Numbered from the stretch's first letter, positions 1 to 8,111 are shown. The stretch is DNA of 51,747 bases from Parabacteroides acidifaciens (GCF_003363715.1 NZ_QREV01000035.1:1-51747); one strand, 5' to 3'. Made by a program: numbers and translations. Notes: generated by a model not told the origin, from the sequence alone.

Positions 1-12
1 TTGAGAAAAGGA

Positions 13-42
13 TTGCAGGTTTAAAAAGTATGCGTAAATTTG
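13..42 (+). promoter_or_regulatory. Bacteroidetes-type promoter, copy 1
   Basis: TTGC at 13-16 is followed by 18 nt and TAAATTTG at 35-42, which fits the Bacteroidetes -7 consensus TAnnTTTG. The same arrangement with identical spacing occurs at 5118-5147 and 28372-28401. It reads rightward, where no plus-strand gene follows, so if active in this orientation its transcript has no evident coding target. Confidence 0.65.
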
Positions 43-68
43 TGACGAATTTAAACGTACGTTTTTTT
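43..68 (+). other. Inversion half-site with core AAACGTACGT
   Basis: The stretch matches the right inverted repeat of the complete switch at 5148-5173, with the core AAACGTACGT at 53-62. The opposing half-site is not in the window. It is assigned by homology to the complete switch and is not an independently visible inverted pair. Confidence 0.6.
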
Positions 69-402
69 TCGTCATTTCGCTTTTGCCTCCTATCTTTTTT
101 ATTCCCAATCAGTTACAAGTCAAAAACAGGTCGTTTTTACCCCTAAAAAACGGGCTTTTTCGTGTTTGCTCGTCTTAGTTCATATATTTCTTATTTATAA
201 TCACTTACACCCCTTTCATTTAAGTAGTGCTCGAAGTGTAAATTTGTTGTTTTTGAAGGAATAGCGCGAGAAAGGGGGTAAAAAGGGGCAAAAACTTCTT
301 ACAAGTTTACCCGAAATGAGCGATATCGGCACTTACAATGAGGGAAAAGTGGCGTCTTTGCTGGCATAGGATAAGGGATAATCGAGGTCACATAAACTAA
401 CG

Positions 403-434
403 AAGCCCCGGAGATGTAAGTATCTCCAGGGCTT
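403..434. terminator. Hairpin downstream of the 626-4891 gene
   Basis: AAGCCC-C-GGAGAT (403-415) pairs with ATCTCC-A-GGGCTT (422-434) around a 6-nt loop, with one central mismatch. It lies beyond the stop codon of the minus-strand surface-protein gene and could end its transcript. There is no clear U-tract in either direction, so the terminator role is inferred from position and stem strength. Confidence 0.5.
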
Positions 435-460
435 GTTTGTGTCTGCTTTCCACCTTCACA

Positions 461-508
461 GGCGTACTTGTAGAATGAACTTTATTTCATACTTTAGTAT
501 TATTAATC
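461..508 (+). other. Leader-like vestige without a gene
   Basis: This stretch resembles the 5' leader of the 28509 gene (about 28447-28497). A GCGTAC motif is followed by a purine-rich step, TGAACTT, then CTTTAGTATT and an ATTAA tract, in the same order. In the 28509 leader an ATG follows within a few bases; here no start codon or reading frame follows. It may be the remains of a deleted plus-strand family member. Chance similarity in AT-rich DNA is possible. Confidence 0.35.
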
Positions 509-545
509 CGACCCCTTGTTCCCCTTCGCAGGTTAATTGATGTTG

Positions 546-573
546 GTAGAGACGGACGGATGCCCGTCTCTAC
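546..573. repeat. Interspersed palindrome of the GAGACGG type
   Basis: GTAGAGACGG (546-555) and CCGTCTCTAC (564-573) are perfect 10-bp inverted arms around an 8-nt loop. A related palindrome with the same GAGACGG arm lies at 38304-38324 before murD. It lies 53 bases past the stop codon of the minus-strand surface-protein gene, so it may also act as a transcription-end hairpin. Confidence 0.65.
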
Positions 574-625
574 AACCTCGCGCGGTCGACTTTAGAATTA
601 TTTGATTATAAATTGTAATGTTAAG

Positions 626-3600
626 TTACTTTACAATAGCCTTTACAGCTTCTTCACCTTCGATCGATACGACAACTACACCAGCCGGAGCTGCGATTGT
701 TGCATTGTCGGAGTTGATAACTGCATTGGCAACTACCTGGCCTAAGATGTTAGTGATAACAACCTTCTTACCGGCAGCACCTGCGATTTCTACAGCGCCG
801 GCCTTAGCCATTACTCTGACTGTAGCGGCTTCGATGCTTTCGTTGGATGTTGCGCCACCTTCTGTTGTTGTCAGGCTGAATACTTCACCGTCTGTTACGT
901 TGTCAGGTGTCAGGCCGTAACCTGCAACTGAATTATGTTCACCCGTGATGTAGTTGACAACCGGACAGTTGTTGTAGATCTTAACCCAAGCACCATTCCA
1001 GGAACCGATAGCTGAATTTCCATCCAGGTTAGACTCGATCAGGAAGTTGTCTGTGTCACCTTCATTAGCATCTTCGATCAGACGGAAGGAGAACGACCAG
1101 TTGTTGTGCTTACCTGTTGTGTATTCTCTGCGATCTGTGTTTGCAGGATCAAACAGCTTACCCGGGATCAGTTTGCCTTGTTCGTTCTTCAGGTCTGCCA
1201 ATGTCTTGCCATTGGTCGGGATGTAGAAGAATTCTCCGGCCTTAACGGTACCTTCACCTAAGAATGCGTTGATCTTAGCTGCGTTTTCAGGAGTGATCAC
1301 CATGTGTACACCTTCAATGAATCCGAGACGTACGGCATAACCTTTGTATGTGTACATATCCGGATGGTTGTAAGCGTGAGAGCCTTTCGTTACGCTGTCG
1401 GCCAGGTTAACCAGGAAGCGACCTGCTGTGTAACCGTTGTAGAATACTACGTGGGTTGCGTCTTCCTTCTGGTCGATAGCATCTTCTACTGATTCGAAGT
1501 AGCCATGTGTATTTGTGTTACACCATACGCCGTCGCTAACTGTGTCTTTCTCGATTGCCAACATATATTGCGGCATGCGGGCAGCCATTGCGCGGAGCGG
1601 TTCTACGATGAATACCTTAGACTCGTCGCTTGCGTTCATTTTTTCCTGAGCCAGGCCTAAGTAGCTGAAGCCGTCGATTACGTTGGAAGCAGGTGCTCCT
1701 GTTTCGTTGGTCTTGTCTTCAAACAATTTCTGGTCAACGTTTCCTACCGTACGGAAGAAGTTAACGTTTGCTTCAGGGATCGAGCGATACAACGGACGAT
1801 CGTTTTCTTTCAGTGCGAATGCGGAAACCCGATCGTTCGGATTGTTGTTCAATGTATTGTATTCGACATAACCGTTTGCATCCACTACACTGGCACGACG
1901 GTAGCCATAATACCAGTCTTCACAACAGTTGTTGATACGCGTGTCGATCAGTGCATAGCAAGTAGCGTCGCCGTCAACCTGGTCGTTCTTCAGATAGAAA
2001 GAAGACAGAATAGCGAGGCCGTTTGCACGGATGTCCTTGATACCTCTCGCGATATAGTAACCGTTAGCAGCTTCGGCTGTATTCATAGCTACATAAGTCG
2101 TGTCGTTGTCAATCAGGTTGACATCTTTTACTTTCAGTACATAGCGCTGACGTACCAATTGAGGCAATACTACTCCGCTGTTTGCATCGAGTACACCGGC
2201 ACCGTAACCGAATTCATTCAATGTCATCTTAGTGCCATTGTAAGCATAAACAGTGTCTAATTCGTAGTAAGAATTGTCACCAGTCGTTACTTTCAACAGT
2301 TCGTTAGACTGTACATTCAGATACTTGTCACCATTGTTATGGTTGTAGCGTAATGCATAGTTCGTGTAAGGCAGAACTTCCGGTTCGATATAGCCATAAC
2401 CGTGGTATCTGCTTGTCAGAGCGGTCTTGTCTTCAACCGGTTTGATTTCGTAGTTGTCAGTCAGAAGTAACCGGCCACTCGGTATCATTCTTTCAGTTGT
2501 CATATAGTTTCCGAAGTAGTCGCCATACGTGTTATCGATGATAAAGTAGCGTCCGTCTTCTTCATACAGCTGACCTGTAAAGAGATCATTGCATGGCGCT
2601 CCGAATTCGCGGTTGTGGATTGTAACCAGGTCGCCGCAGTCGCTACCATACTTTTCAACAACCCACATGGTTGCCGGCATCTGTTTGTAGTCCTGAGCAT
2701 CCAGTTCTTCAACATCGTACATCAACATACCGTAGAAGTTATCAACGAGGTATCTTCCTGCATTCACTCCGTCTTTAGCCTTGATCGTGTACAGACCCGG
2801 ATTCAGGGTTGCACGTTTCAGGTGTGTGAATTTATTGTTGAATGCCATACGACATTTCAGAGGTCTTGCATCTGCAGCGTCAGCGATAGCAGCTGTCAGG
2901 CAGTTGCCGGAATTGCTAAGGTCTTCGAGTTTCAATACGATTTCAGTACCGTTGTTTGTCCAGGAGTTACTTGCCTGTGAAGCGTTAGCCTGAACATCCG
3001 AACCGTAAGCAAAATGAGTAGCTACCCAAGATTCTGCCCAAGATTTCTTAGCCGTATAGTCTGCTACGCTCTTTTCAGAAGCGTTCAGCGGTTCGATCAC
3101 CAAGCTGTCCAAAGTAGGATAGTAGGTGAAGTTATAGAAGAAACGGGCACGAAGCGGAGCTGGTGAGCTTGCATTGTAGGTTTCATGTTTCAACTTCAGG
3201 TTCGCGTTCATCGGAGAAACCGAATTACCCTGCCAGAAAGCGGTATCGACCATCAGGTAAGTACCTTTCTGATCATTCATGTATTGCAGTTTCATGAAGT
3301 GATTTCTGCAGTTGAGCAGGTATTGAGTCTGTGCATTTGCTACGTTATAGGTATTTAACCGGGCTTCTGCATCAGCTAATGCTTTTTCGCAATTATTATA
3401 TCTTTCCAATGCGGCTTTATAAGCATTTTGAGCATTGATCAGATTTTCGTTTGCAGTAGCGAGAAGGCCTTTAAATAATTTGAGGTTGTTGTAGACTATT
3501 TTATAATTATTATAATAGGTCTCTTTTTCCCCGTCAAACGCAGCCAAAGCCATGCTTACTTTTTGCCTATCTCGCCCAGTTAAAACTGACATAGCTGCAC

Positions 3601-4891
3601 TACCTGTAGTTATAGCCGCTTCAATTTTTGCAATGGAGTCTGTTTCGCGATGGAATATATCTTTCTGTGTTAAATAATTATTATTACGTTGCAGGTCTCT
3701 GTTATCAATAGATTCGGCAGTTGCAACAATCATCATGGCTACATCATAGGCAGCATCAAATCCATTTTGCAGAGTGGCTAATTCTCCTTCGTTATATTGA
3801 ATGGTGCTCTCTACTATGTTTTTAAATGCTTGTGCATTAGTCAAATCTGCTTCAGCTCCAGAACTGTTTTCTCCACCATAAAGAGTCCGTTCTGCATCTT
3901 CCAAATCGAGTCTTGCAAAATTAGCAGCCATCAAAGCGCTCTCATATTCATCTGGGTTTGTTGTCCCGCCTAATTGGCTAACCGATGCCCGATAGAAGTC
4001 GAGGATGGCAGTGTAGTCATCTTCTGCTTGGTAAGCCATGTCTGCATCCATAACACCACCTGTGTTCGGAGTGATTTCAACGGCATCGTCCAGACCTTGT
4101 TTACCTTCGAAGAACAGGAATTTAGCCCATTTCTTATCTACGGATGGCTTGTGATAGTCTATCATCGAATTGAAGGCATAAGAGTCCAACGTGATAGGAG
4201 CAGCTTCGACCGGTTGGATCTTTAAGGCATGGATCGCTTCCGAGTTGTTGATCATCTCGTTTTTCGAACCTTTGCGTGAGTACACGTAACCGTCATAGCT
4301 ACGGCTCATTGTGATCACAGAGTCTTTTGTGAAATAGGCATAAGGTGCCACTTCTCCGAAGTCACTGCTGTTCTGAGAGTCGGTGTTATACCATTCCCAG
4401 TTTTCAACACAGCTTTTAACCATCCAGCTCGGATCTCCCAAGGCTTGGTTTTGATAGTTAGTCGAAGCGGCAAATGCAGGATCGAATGTCAATTCTACGT
4501 TTGTCTCTTTGTTGATGAATTTCCATTTGCCACCACCGACAGTATTATCTTCATCATAGACCAACTTCCACAAAGAAGGATTCAACGGCGCATTTTCAGC
4601 CGGGACCAAACGCAAGTAAAGCTTACCTGTCATCATGTCGCGATACTGAACCAATACTTCTTGCTTGCTGGGGTTGGGTCTGTCAGCCTGCATGTAACGT
4701 GGGTTGTAGTGAGTTGATGTTCTCAACTGGTACCATTTGTCAGATTGAATCTGATTCACGGTCTTAGTTGGAAAAGCAGCTCTTACATCAGCTCTACGAA
4801 ACTCATAAGGTCTTTCAGGAACCGCAGCGTTCGTAGCTACTGAACCGGCTACCAGGGCGGTAGCCATCAGAGTAGAAAACAATTTGTTCAT
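626..4891 (-). CDS. Large secreted DUF6383-type surface protein, phase-variable candidate
   Basis: The protein has 1421 residues. Residues 1-23 form a signal peptide (start MNKLFSTLMATALVAG, cleavage after TNAA). The body is a long beta-rich repeat region with no catalytic motif I recognise. The last 70 or so residues contain KKVVITNILGQVVANAVI and end GEEAVKAIVK, a DUF6383-type domain that resembles C-terminal sorting domains. It is a paralog of the 28509-31670 protein: both contain an F-TYYPT-DSL-I segment and a later MPA--W-V-K...NREF segment. Residues about 297-517 are a predicted helical, coiled-coil-like insertion absent from the paralog and encoded by visibly AT-richer DNA. The start matches the paralog's ATGAAC context. 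The upstream promoter lies in an invertible segment and currently points away, so expression should be OFF here. S-layer or surface-glycoprotein function is inferred from family and size. Confidence 0.85.
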   Translation of the reverse strand: MNKLFSTLMATALVAGSVATNAAVPERPYEFRRADVRAAFPTKTVNQIQSDKWYQLRTSTHYNPRYMQADRPNPSKQEVLVQYRDMMTGKLYLRLVPAENAPLNPSLWKLVYDEDNTVGGGKWKFINKETNVELTFDPAFAASTNYQNQALGDPSWMVKSCVENWEWYNTDSQNSSDFGEVAPYAYFTKDSVITMSRSYDGYVYSRKGSKNEMINNSEAIHALKIQPVEAAPITLDSYAFNSMIDYHKPSVDKKWAKFLFFEGKQGLDDAVEITPNTGGVMDADMAYQAEDDYTAILDFYRASVSQLGGTTNPDEYESALMAANFARLDLEDAERTLYGGENSSGAEADLTNAQAFKNIVESTIQYNEGELATLQNGFDAAYDVAMMIVATAESIDNRDLQRNNNYLTQKDIFHRETDSIAKIEAAITTGSAAMSVLTGRDRQKVSMALAAFDGEKETYYNNYKIVYNNLKLFKGLLATANENLINAQNAYKAALERYNNCEKALADAEARLNTYNVANAQTQYLLNCRNHFMKLQYMNDQKGTYLMVDTAFWQGNSVSPMNANLKLKHETYNASSPAPLRARFFYNFTYYPTLDSLVIEPLNASEKSVADYTAKKSWAESWVATHFAYGSDVQANASQASNSWTNNGTEIVLKLEDLSNSGNCLTAAIADAADARPLKCRMAFNNKFTHLKRATLNPGLYTIKAKDGVNAGRYLVDNFYGMLMYDVEELDAQDYKQMPATMWVVEKYGSDCGDLVTIHNREFGAPCNDLFTGQLYEEDGRYFIIDNTYGDYFGNYMTTERMIPSGRLLLTDNYEIKPVEDKTALTSRYHGYGYIEPEVLPYTNYALRYNHNNGDKYLNVQSNELLKVTTGDNSYYELDTVYAYNGTKMTLNEFGYGAGVLDANSGVVLPQLVRQRYVLKVKDVNLIDNDTTYVAMNTAEAANGYYIARGIKDIRANGLAILSSFYLKNDQVDGDATCYALIDTRINNCCEDWYYGYRRASVVDANGYVEYNTLNNNPNDRVSAFALKENDRPLYRSIPEANVNFFRTVGNVDQKLFEDKTNETGAPASNVIDGFSYLGLAQEKMNASDESKVFIVEPLRAMAARMPQYMLAIEKDTVSDGVWCNTNTHGYFESVEDAIDQKEDATHVVFYNGYTAGRFLVNLADSVTKGSHAYNHPDMYTYKGYAVRLGFIEGVHMVITPENAAKINAFLGEGTVKAGEFFYIPTNGKTLADLKNEQGKLIPGKLFDPANTDRREYTTGKHNNWSFSFRLIEDANEGDTDNFLIESNLDGNSAIGSWNGAWVKIYNNCPVVNYITGEHNSVAGYGLTPDNVTDGEVFSLTTTEGGATSNESIEAATVRVMAKAGAVEIAGAAGKKVVITNILGQVVANAVINSDNATIAAPAGVVVVSIEGEEAVKAIVK

Positions 4892-4990
4892 AATCCAATT
4901 AATTTAATTAATAAAAAAATATTTGAGCATCTATAAATTCTCTATCTTATGTACGCACGTATCTGGATGTTGAAATTCTGTAATTTGACT

Positions 4991-5173
4991 ACAAATACGT
5001 ACGTTTATTTTAGTCATTTTTTGAGGGTTCGTCCGGCTAAACGGGTTTTTTGTACTTGGTAAGCTATCTGATTGATAAGAAAGAATATAGAAAAAGAAAA
5101 ATTCTTTGGCAAAAGGGTTGCCGGTTTAAAAAGTATGCTTATTTTTGTGACGAAAATAAACGTACGTTTTTTT
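4991..5173. other. Invertible promoter segment bounded by 26-bp inverted repeats
   Basis: The left repeat at 4991-5016, read as reverse complement, matches the right repeat at 5148-5173 at 23 of 26 positions. It includes a perfect 15-bp core, AAAATAAACGTACGT. The 131 bp between them contain a promoter reading rightward, away from the 4891 start codon. The core AAACGTACGT fits ARACGTWCGT, the motif I recall for Mpi-controlled promoters of Bacteroides fragilis. Inversion would bring the promoter about 127 bp upstream of the ATG. Inverted repeats and promoter are seen directly; recombinase type and phase variation are inferred. Confidence 0.8.
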
Positions 5174-5390
5174 CGTCATTTCCTTTTGGATATCCTATCT
5201 GATTTATTACCAATAAGTTATAAGTTGATTTGTGGCTGTTTTTATCTTTGAAAAACAGGCGTTTTCTGAATTTTTGCAATTACTCATATATTTCTTATCT
5301 ATAGTTATTTACCTCGTTGTGTTGAAGTAATACTGCAAGTGAAAAAGTGCGGTTTTTGGAGAAAAGTGGGTAAATTAGGGTGGAAATGAG
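5105..5390 (+). repeat. Copy 2 of the direct repeat shared with the left window edge
   Basis: This corresponds to 1-290 in the same orientation, spanning the promoter, the half-site and a flank of about 200 bp beyond it. The two copies lie about 5.1 kb apart and bracket the 626-4891 gene, so homologous recombination between them would delete that gene. Divergence is clear, so such deletion may be rare. Confidence 0.7.
5118..5147 (+). promoter_or_regulatory. Promoter inside the invertible segment, OFF orientation
   Basis: TTGC at 5118-5121, 18 nt, then TATTTTTG at 5140-5147 give a good Bacteroidetes promoter. Upstream, about 5063-5100, an AT-rich block containing GATAAGAAAGAATATAG is nearly identical to 28317-28355 before the second surface-protein gene, so it is probably an activating or regulatory element. 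It reads toward the 3' end of the GH92 gene, away from the surface-protein gene. Confidence 0.7.
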
Positions 5391-5510
5391 GGGCGGGTAG
5401 TGCTGAATTATGGATTTTGGGTTATGATTTATGATTAAACTGCTGTTTTGGCTTTTAACTTCCATTTTTAATTTTCAATTAATTTCTCTGGCTTTCGTAT
5501 TTACAGAATG

Positions 5511-5573
5511 CAAATGAGCGCGGAATAACGCAGACTATTTTTTCTATTATCTGCGTTATTTCGCGCTCGTTTG
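5511..5573. terminator. Long hairpin between the promoter switch and the GH92 gene
   Basis: GAGCGCGGAATAACGCAGA (5516-5534) pairs with TCTGCGTTATTTCGCGCTC (5550-5568) at 18 of 19 positions plus one G-U. CAAA and TTTG extend the stem after one mismatch. It lies 39 bases beyond the GH92 stop codon and could end that transcript. It would also block read-through from the switch promoter in its present orientation. There is no strong U-tract. Confidence 0.6.
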
Positions 5574-5611
5574 TGTCATCAGCGTCCGGTAAATACGGAC
5601 TTAGCTGTTGA

Positions 5612-7819
5612 TTATTTTGCCGGCTGGTCGGTCATCGTGAATACCAGATTGCCGCCGTCCATGATGTCTTTGTGGCTGATGGTCAGGCCGGTTACCGGTT
5701 TGCCGTTGAGCTCGACGGATTTTACGTATTTATTGGCTTTCGACAGGCTTTTGGCTTCAACAGTGAAAGTCTTATTTCCGGGGAGTGAAAGCGAAACCTT
5801 TTCTATCTGTGGTGCGCCCAGCACATATTCGCCGCTGATCGGGTTGACAGGATAGAAGCCCATGGCCGAGAAAATATACCATGCAGACATCTGGCCGCAG
5901 TCGTCATTGCCGCACAGCCCGTCCGGTTTGGCGAGATAGAAACGGTCGAATATTTCACGGATTACCTGCTGCGTTTTCTCCGGGTGACCGGCGTAACTGT
6001 AGAGGTAAGCGACGTGGTGGCTCGGTTCGTTGCCGTGCGCATATTGTCCGATCAGGCCCGTAACATCCGATACGAAGCCGGTGTTTTCAGCCGTACTTTC
6101 CAGGAAGAACAGGGAATCCAACTTCGTCACAAAGGCTTCGTTTCCGCCCATGAGGTCGATCAAGCCTTGTACGTCGTGCTGTACGTGCCAGGTGTATTGC
6201 CAGGAATTGCCTTCCGTAAAGTCGCCACCCGATGAGCTGGCGTGTGACAACAGGAAGGAGTTGAACGGCGTGCGCCAGTTTCCTTTGGAGTCTTTTCCCC
6301 GCATCAGCTTGAGTTCCGGGTCGAACAGGTTCTTATAGAATCCGGCACGTTTGGAGAAGTGCTCGTAATCTTCCGTCTTGCCTAATGCTTTTGCCATCTG
6401 GGCGACACAATAATCGTCATAAGCGCATTCCAATGTCTTGGAAACGGATTCGGTATCGATGATATCGAACGGGAAGTAACCGTATTTCTCGAACGTTTCC
6501 CAATCGGAGTTGTAATGGCTCACGGTCGCACTGGCTTTGACCGCCTCATAAGCCTTTTCTGCGTCAAATCCTTTGAAGCCCTTCAGGTAAGCGTCTACAA
6601 TCACCGGAATGGCGTGGTTGCCGATCATGCAGAAATTCTCTTTTCCCCACAAAGCCCAGATAGGCAGGAAGCCCTGTATCTGTTGGTGGTCCAGCATTGT
6701 CTGGATCATGGCGTCGACTTTATCCGGGTTCAGGATCGTGTACAGCGGATGGGCGGCGCGATAGGTGTCCCAAAGCGAGAACGTTGAATAATATTCGCCG
6801 GTCAGGGAGGTGTGGACATTGTCGTCGATGCCCCGGTAGCGTCCGTCGGTGTCGGCAATGTTGTTCGGCTGCATCATCAGGTGATACATGGAAGTGTAGA
6901 AGCTGGTCTTTTCGTCTGTCGTTCCTGTAACTTGTGCACGGGCGAGGAGTGCTTGCCACTGGTCGTGCGTTGCCTGGCGGACAGCCTCGAAGTCCCATGC
7001 CGGGTTTTCTTTTTGCATGGAGGCAAGCGCACCGTCGATGCCGACGCTCGACATGGCAATTTTTACCTGCACGGCTTCACCCGGTTTCGTGTCGAATTCG
7101 AGTACCAGGCGTTTGGCCTTTTCCCCTTTCTCTGCGGGAAGTTCTTCTTTGACCGTGTAAGGATGGTCGAATTTGATGACATAGAAATAATGGCGTGTCA
7201 CCCAGGCGCGCGTCTGGTTGTGGCCGGTGATCGTCTGGTTGTCCGGCATCTCGATGTCGGCTTCCAGGACATGTGTTTTGAGGCTTTCCACACTGCCGAC
7301 CATGCCGCGTTGCAGGTCGAGGAGCAGGCGGGCAGGACCTTCGTTCTTGAATGTATAGCGGTGGAGAGCCGTGTGGGCGGTTGCCGTCATTTCTGCATCC
7401 ACACCGTAGTCCGACAAGGTGACGGCATAGTAACCCGGCGCAGCTTTCTGTGTGGATTTGTCGTATTCGCTTTTATACGTATTATTCTTTATATCGCCGC
7501 TGAAGGGGAAAAGCAGGATGTCTCCGAGGTCCGGGCAACCCGTTCCGTTGAGGTGCGTCTGGGCAAACCCTTCGATAAAGTTGTCGTCGTAGTTATATCC
7601 CGAACAATACCTCCACGAACCGACGCCGGATTCCGGGCTGGCTTGTATCAGGCCGAACGGGGCACAGGCGCCGGGAAACGTATGGCCGTTATCCGCATTT
7701 CCGATAAAAGGATTGACATACTGGCAATAATCTTCTTCGATATTGTCTTTACTTTGCGGTGCAGGGGCGCACGCGCTGACTATCCCTAACAGGGACAGCC
7801 CGATCAAAAGGTCCTTCAT
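5612..7819 (-). CDS. GH92 family alpha-mannosidase, lipoprotein
   Basis: A 735-residue glycoside hydrolase of family 92, which cleaves alpha-linked mannose with calcium and inversion of configuration. The N-terminus carries a lipoprotein signal ending VSAC with Cys17, so it should be anchored in the outer membrane or periplasm. Family landmarks are NPFIGNADNGHTFPGACAPFG near residue 35 (shown here as its conserved block), TEGNSWQYTW with Glu536 as probable general acid, and GNDDCGQMSAWY with Asp639/640 in the probable catalytic-base region. Length is normal. It follows a 69-residue membrane protein by 31 bp on the same strand and is divergent from the sigma/SusCD genes. This suggests a role in trimming mannose-containing glycans for the same uptake system. 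Linkage specificity cannot be read from sequence. Confidence 0.93.
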   Translation of the reverse strand: MKDLLIGLSLLGIVSACAPAPQSKDNIEEDYCQYVNPFIGNADNGHTFPGACAPFGLIQASPESGVGSWRYCSGYNYDDNFIEGFAQTHLNGTGCPDLGDILLFPFSGDIKNNTYKSEYDKSTQKAAPGYYAVTLSDYGVDAEMTATAHTALHRYTFKNEGPARLLLDLQRGMVGSVESLKTHVLEADIEMPDNQTITGHNQTRAWVTRHYFYVIKFDHPYTVKEELPAEKGEKAKRLVLEFDTKPGEAVQVKIAMSSVGIDGALASMQKENPAWDFEAVRQATHDQWQALLARAQVTGTTDEKTSFYTSMYHLMMQPNNIADTDGRYRGIDDNVHTSLTGEYYSTFSLWDTYRAAHPLYTILNPDKVDAMIQTMLDHQQIQGFLPIWALWGKENFCMIGNHAIPVIVDAYLKGFKGFDAEKAYEAVKASATVSHYNSDWETFEKYGYFPFDIIDTESVSKTLECAYDDYCVAQMAKALGKTEDYEHFSKRAGFYKNLFDPELKLMRGKDSKGNWRTPFNSFLLSHASSSGGDFTEGNSWQYTWHVQHDVQGLIDLMGGNEAFVTKLDSLFFLESTAENTGFVSDVTGLIGQYAHGNEPSHHVAYLYSYAGHPEKTQQVIREIFDRFYLAKPDGLCGNDDCGQMSAWYIFSAMGFYPVNPISGEYVLGAPQIEKVSLSLPGNKTFTVEAKSLSKANKYVKSVELNGKPVTGLTISHKDIMDGGNLVFTMTDQPAK

Positions 7820-7850
7820 GAATTAGAATATTATAATTATTATTGTATTG

Positions 7851-8060
7851 TTATTCCTTTTTCCCGTCTTTCATCTTTTCCCGTATCTTCAAGCGTTTGA
7901 TCTGCAAGAAACGCAAAAAACCGATCACAAGAACAGTCACTCCGATTACACAGAAATATTGTACATAATCAGGGTCTGCCTTTTTCCCGGGCCAACCGAT
8001 CACGCTCATCACGATCAGGTATATTAACAGGACTGCTGTTGTGATATTTATTTTCTTCAT
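7851..8060 (-). CDS. Small two-helix membrane protein
   Basis: A 69-residue protein with two hydrophobic segments, about residues 7-23 (TAVLLIYLIVMSVIGW) and 34-51 (QYFCVIGVTVLVIGFLRF), then a strongly basic tail rich in Lys and Arg. No catalytic motif and no recognised family. It begins the minus-strand unit with the GH92 gene, 31 bp apart, and has a TAAGTTTG -7 box just upstream. Role unknown; the shared promoter suggests co-expression with the mannosidase. Confidence 0.75.
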   Translation of the reverse strand: MKKINITTAVLLIYLIVMSVIGWPGKKADPDYVQYFCVIGVTVLVIGFLRFLQIKRLKIREKMKDGKKE

Positions 8061-8084
8061 CGACTCTTCTTGTATTTAAACATG

Positions 8085-8092
8085 CAAACTTA
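8085..8092 (-). promoter_or_regulatory. -7 box for the membrane protein/GH92 unit
   Basis: On the minus strand this reads TAAGTTTG, matching TAnnTTTG, 25 bases upstream of the 8060 start codon. No good -33 element is visible. It lies 11 bases from the -7 box of the divergent sigma gene, so the two promoters overlap and could not easily be occupied together. Confidence 0.5.
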
Positions 8093-8103
8093 AAGAAAAA
8101 AAT

Positions 8104-8111
8104 TATCTTTG
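8104..8111 (+). promoter_or_regulatory. -7 box for the ECF sigma gene
   Basis: TATCTTTG is an exact match to TAnnTTTG, 64 bases before the 8176 start codon. The -33 region is weak. It is divergent from the box at 8085-8092. Confidence 0.6.

Larger units (their letters stand above)
1..290 (+). repeat. Copy 1 of a direct repeat: promoter, inversion half-site and flank
   Basis: This stretch resembles 5105-5390 in the same orientation. Shared blocks include the promoter, the AAACGTACGT half-site and a TTTTTTTCGTCATTTC block. Further along, a CATATATTTCTTAT block (about 181-194, matching about 5285-5298) is followed by more loosely related sequence. The similarity is imperfect, so this is an old duplication. 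The partner half-site that would face it lies left of the window. By analogy with copy 2, another minus-strand surface-protein gene is expected just outside; that is inference. Confidence 0.75.
4892..5611. other. 720-bp intergenic region holding the promoter switch
   Basis: From left to right it holds the minus-strand leader of the surface-protein gene (4892-4990), the invertible promoter segment (4991-5173), a flank shared with the left window edge (to about 5390), and a strong hairpin (5511-5573). The leader read on the minus strand contains GCGTACATA and ends TTGGATTATGAAC; both motifs recur before the 28509 gene. No coding region was found. Confidence 0.8.

Noticed and set aside
6812-7789. 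325-residue plus-strand reading frame inside the GH92 region
   Set aside because: It is the antisense of a clear GH92 mannosidase and has no family resemblance; a shadow of codon bias.
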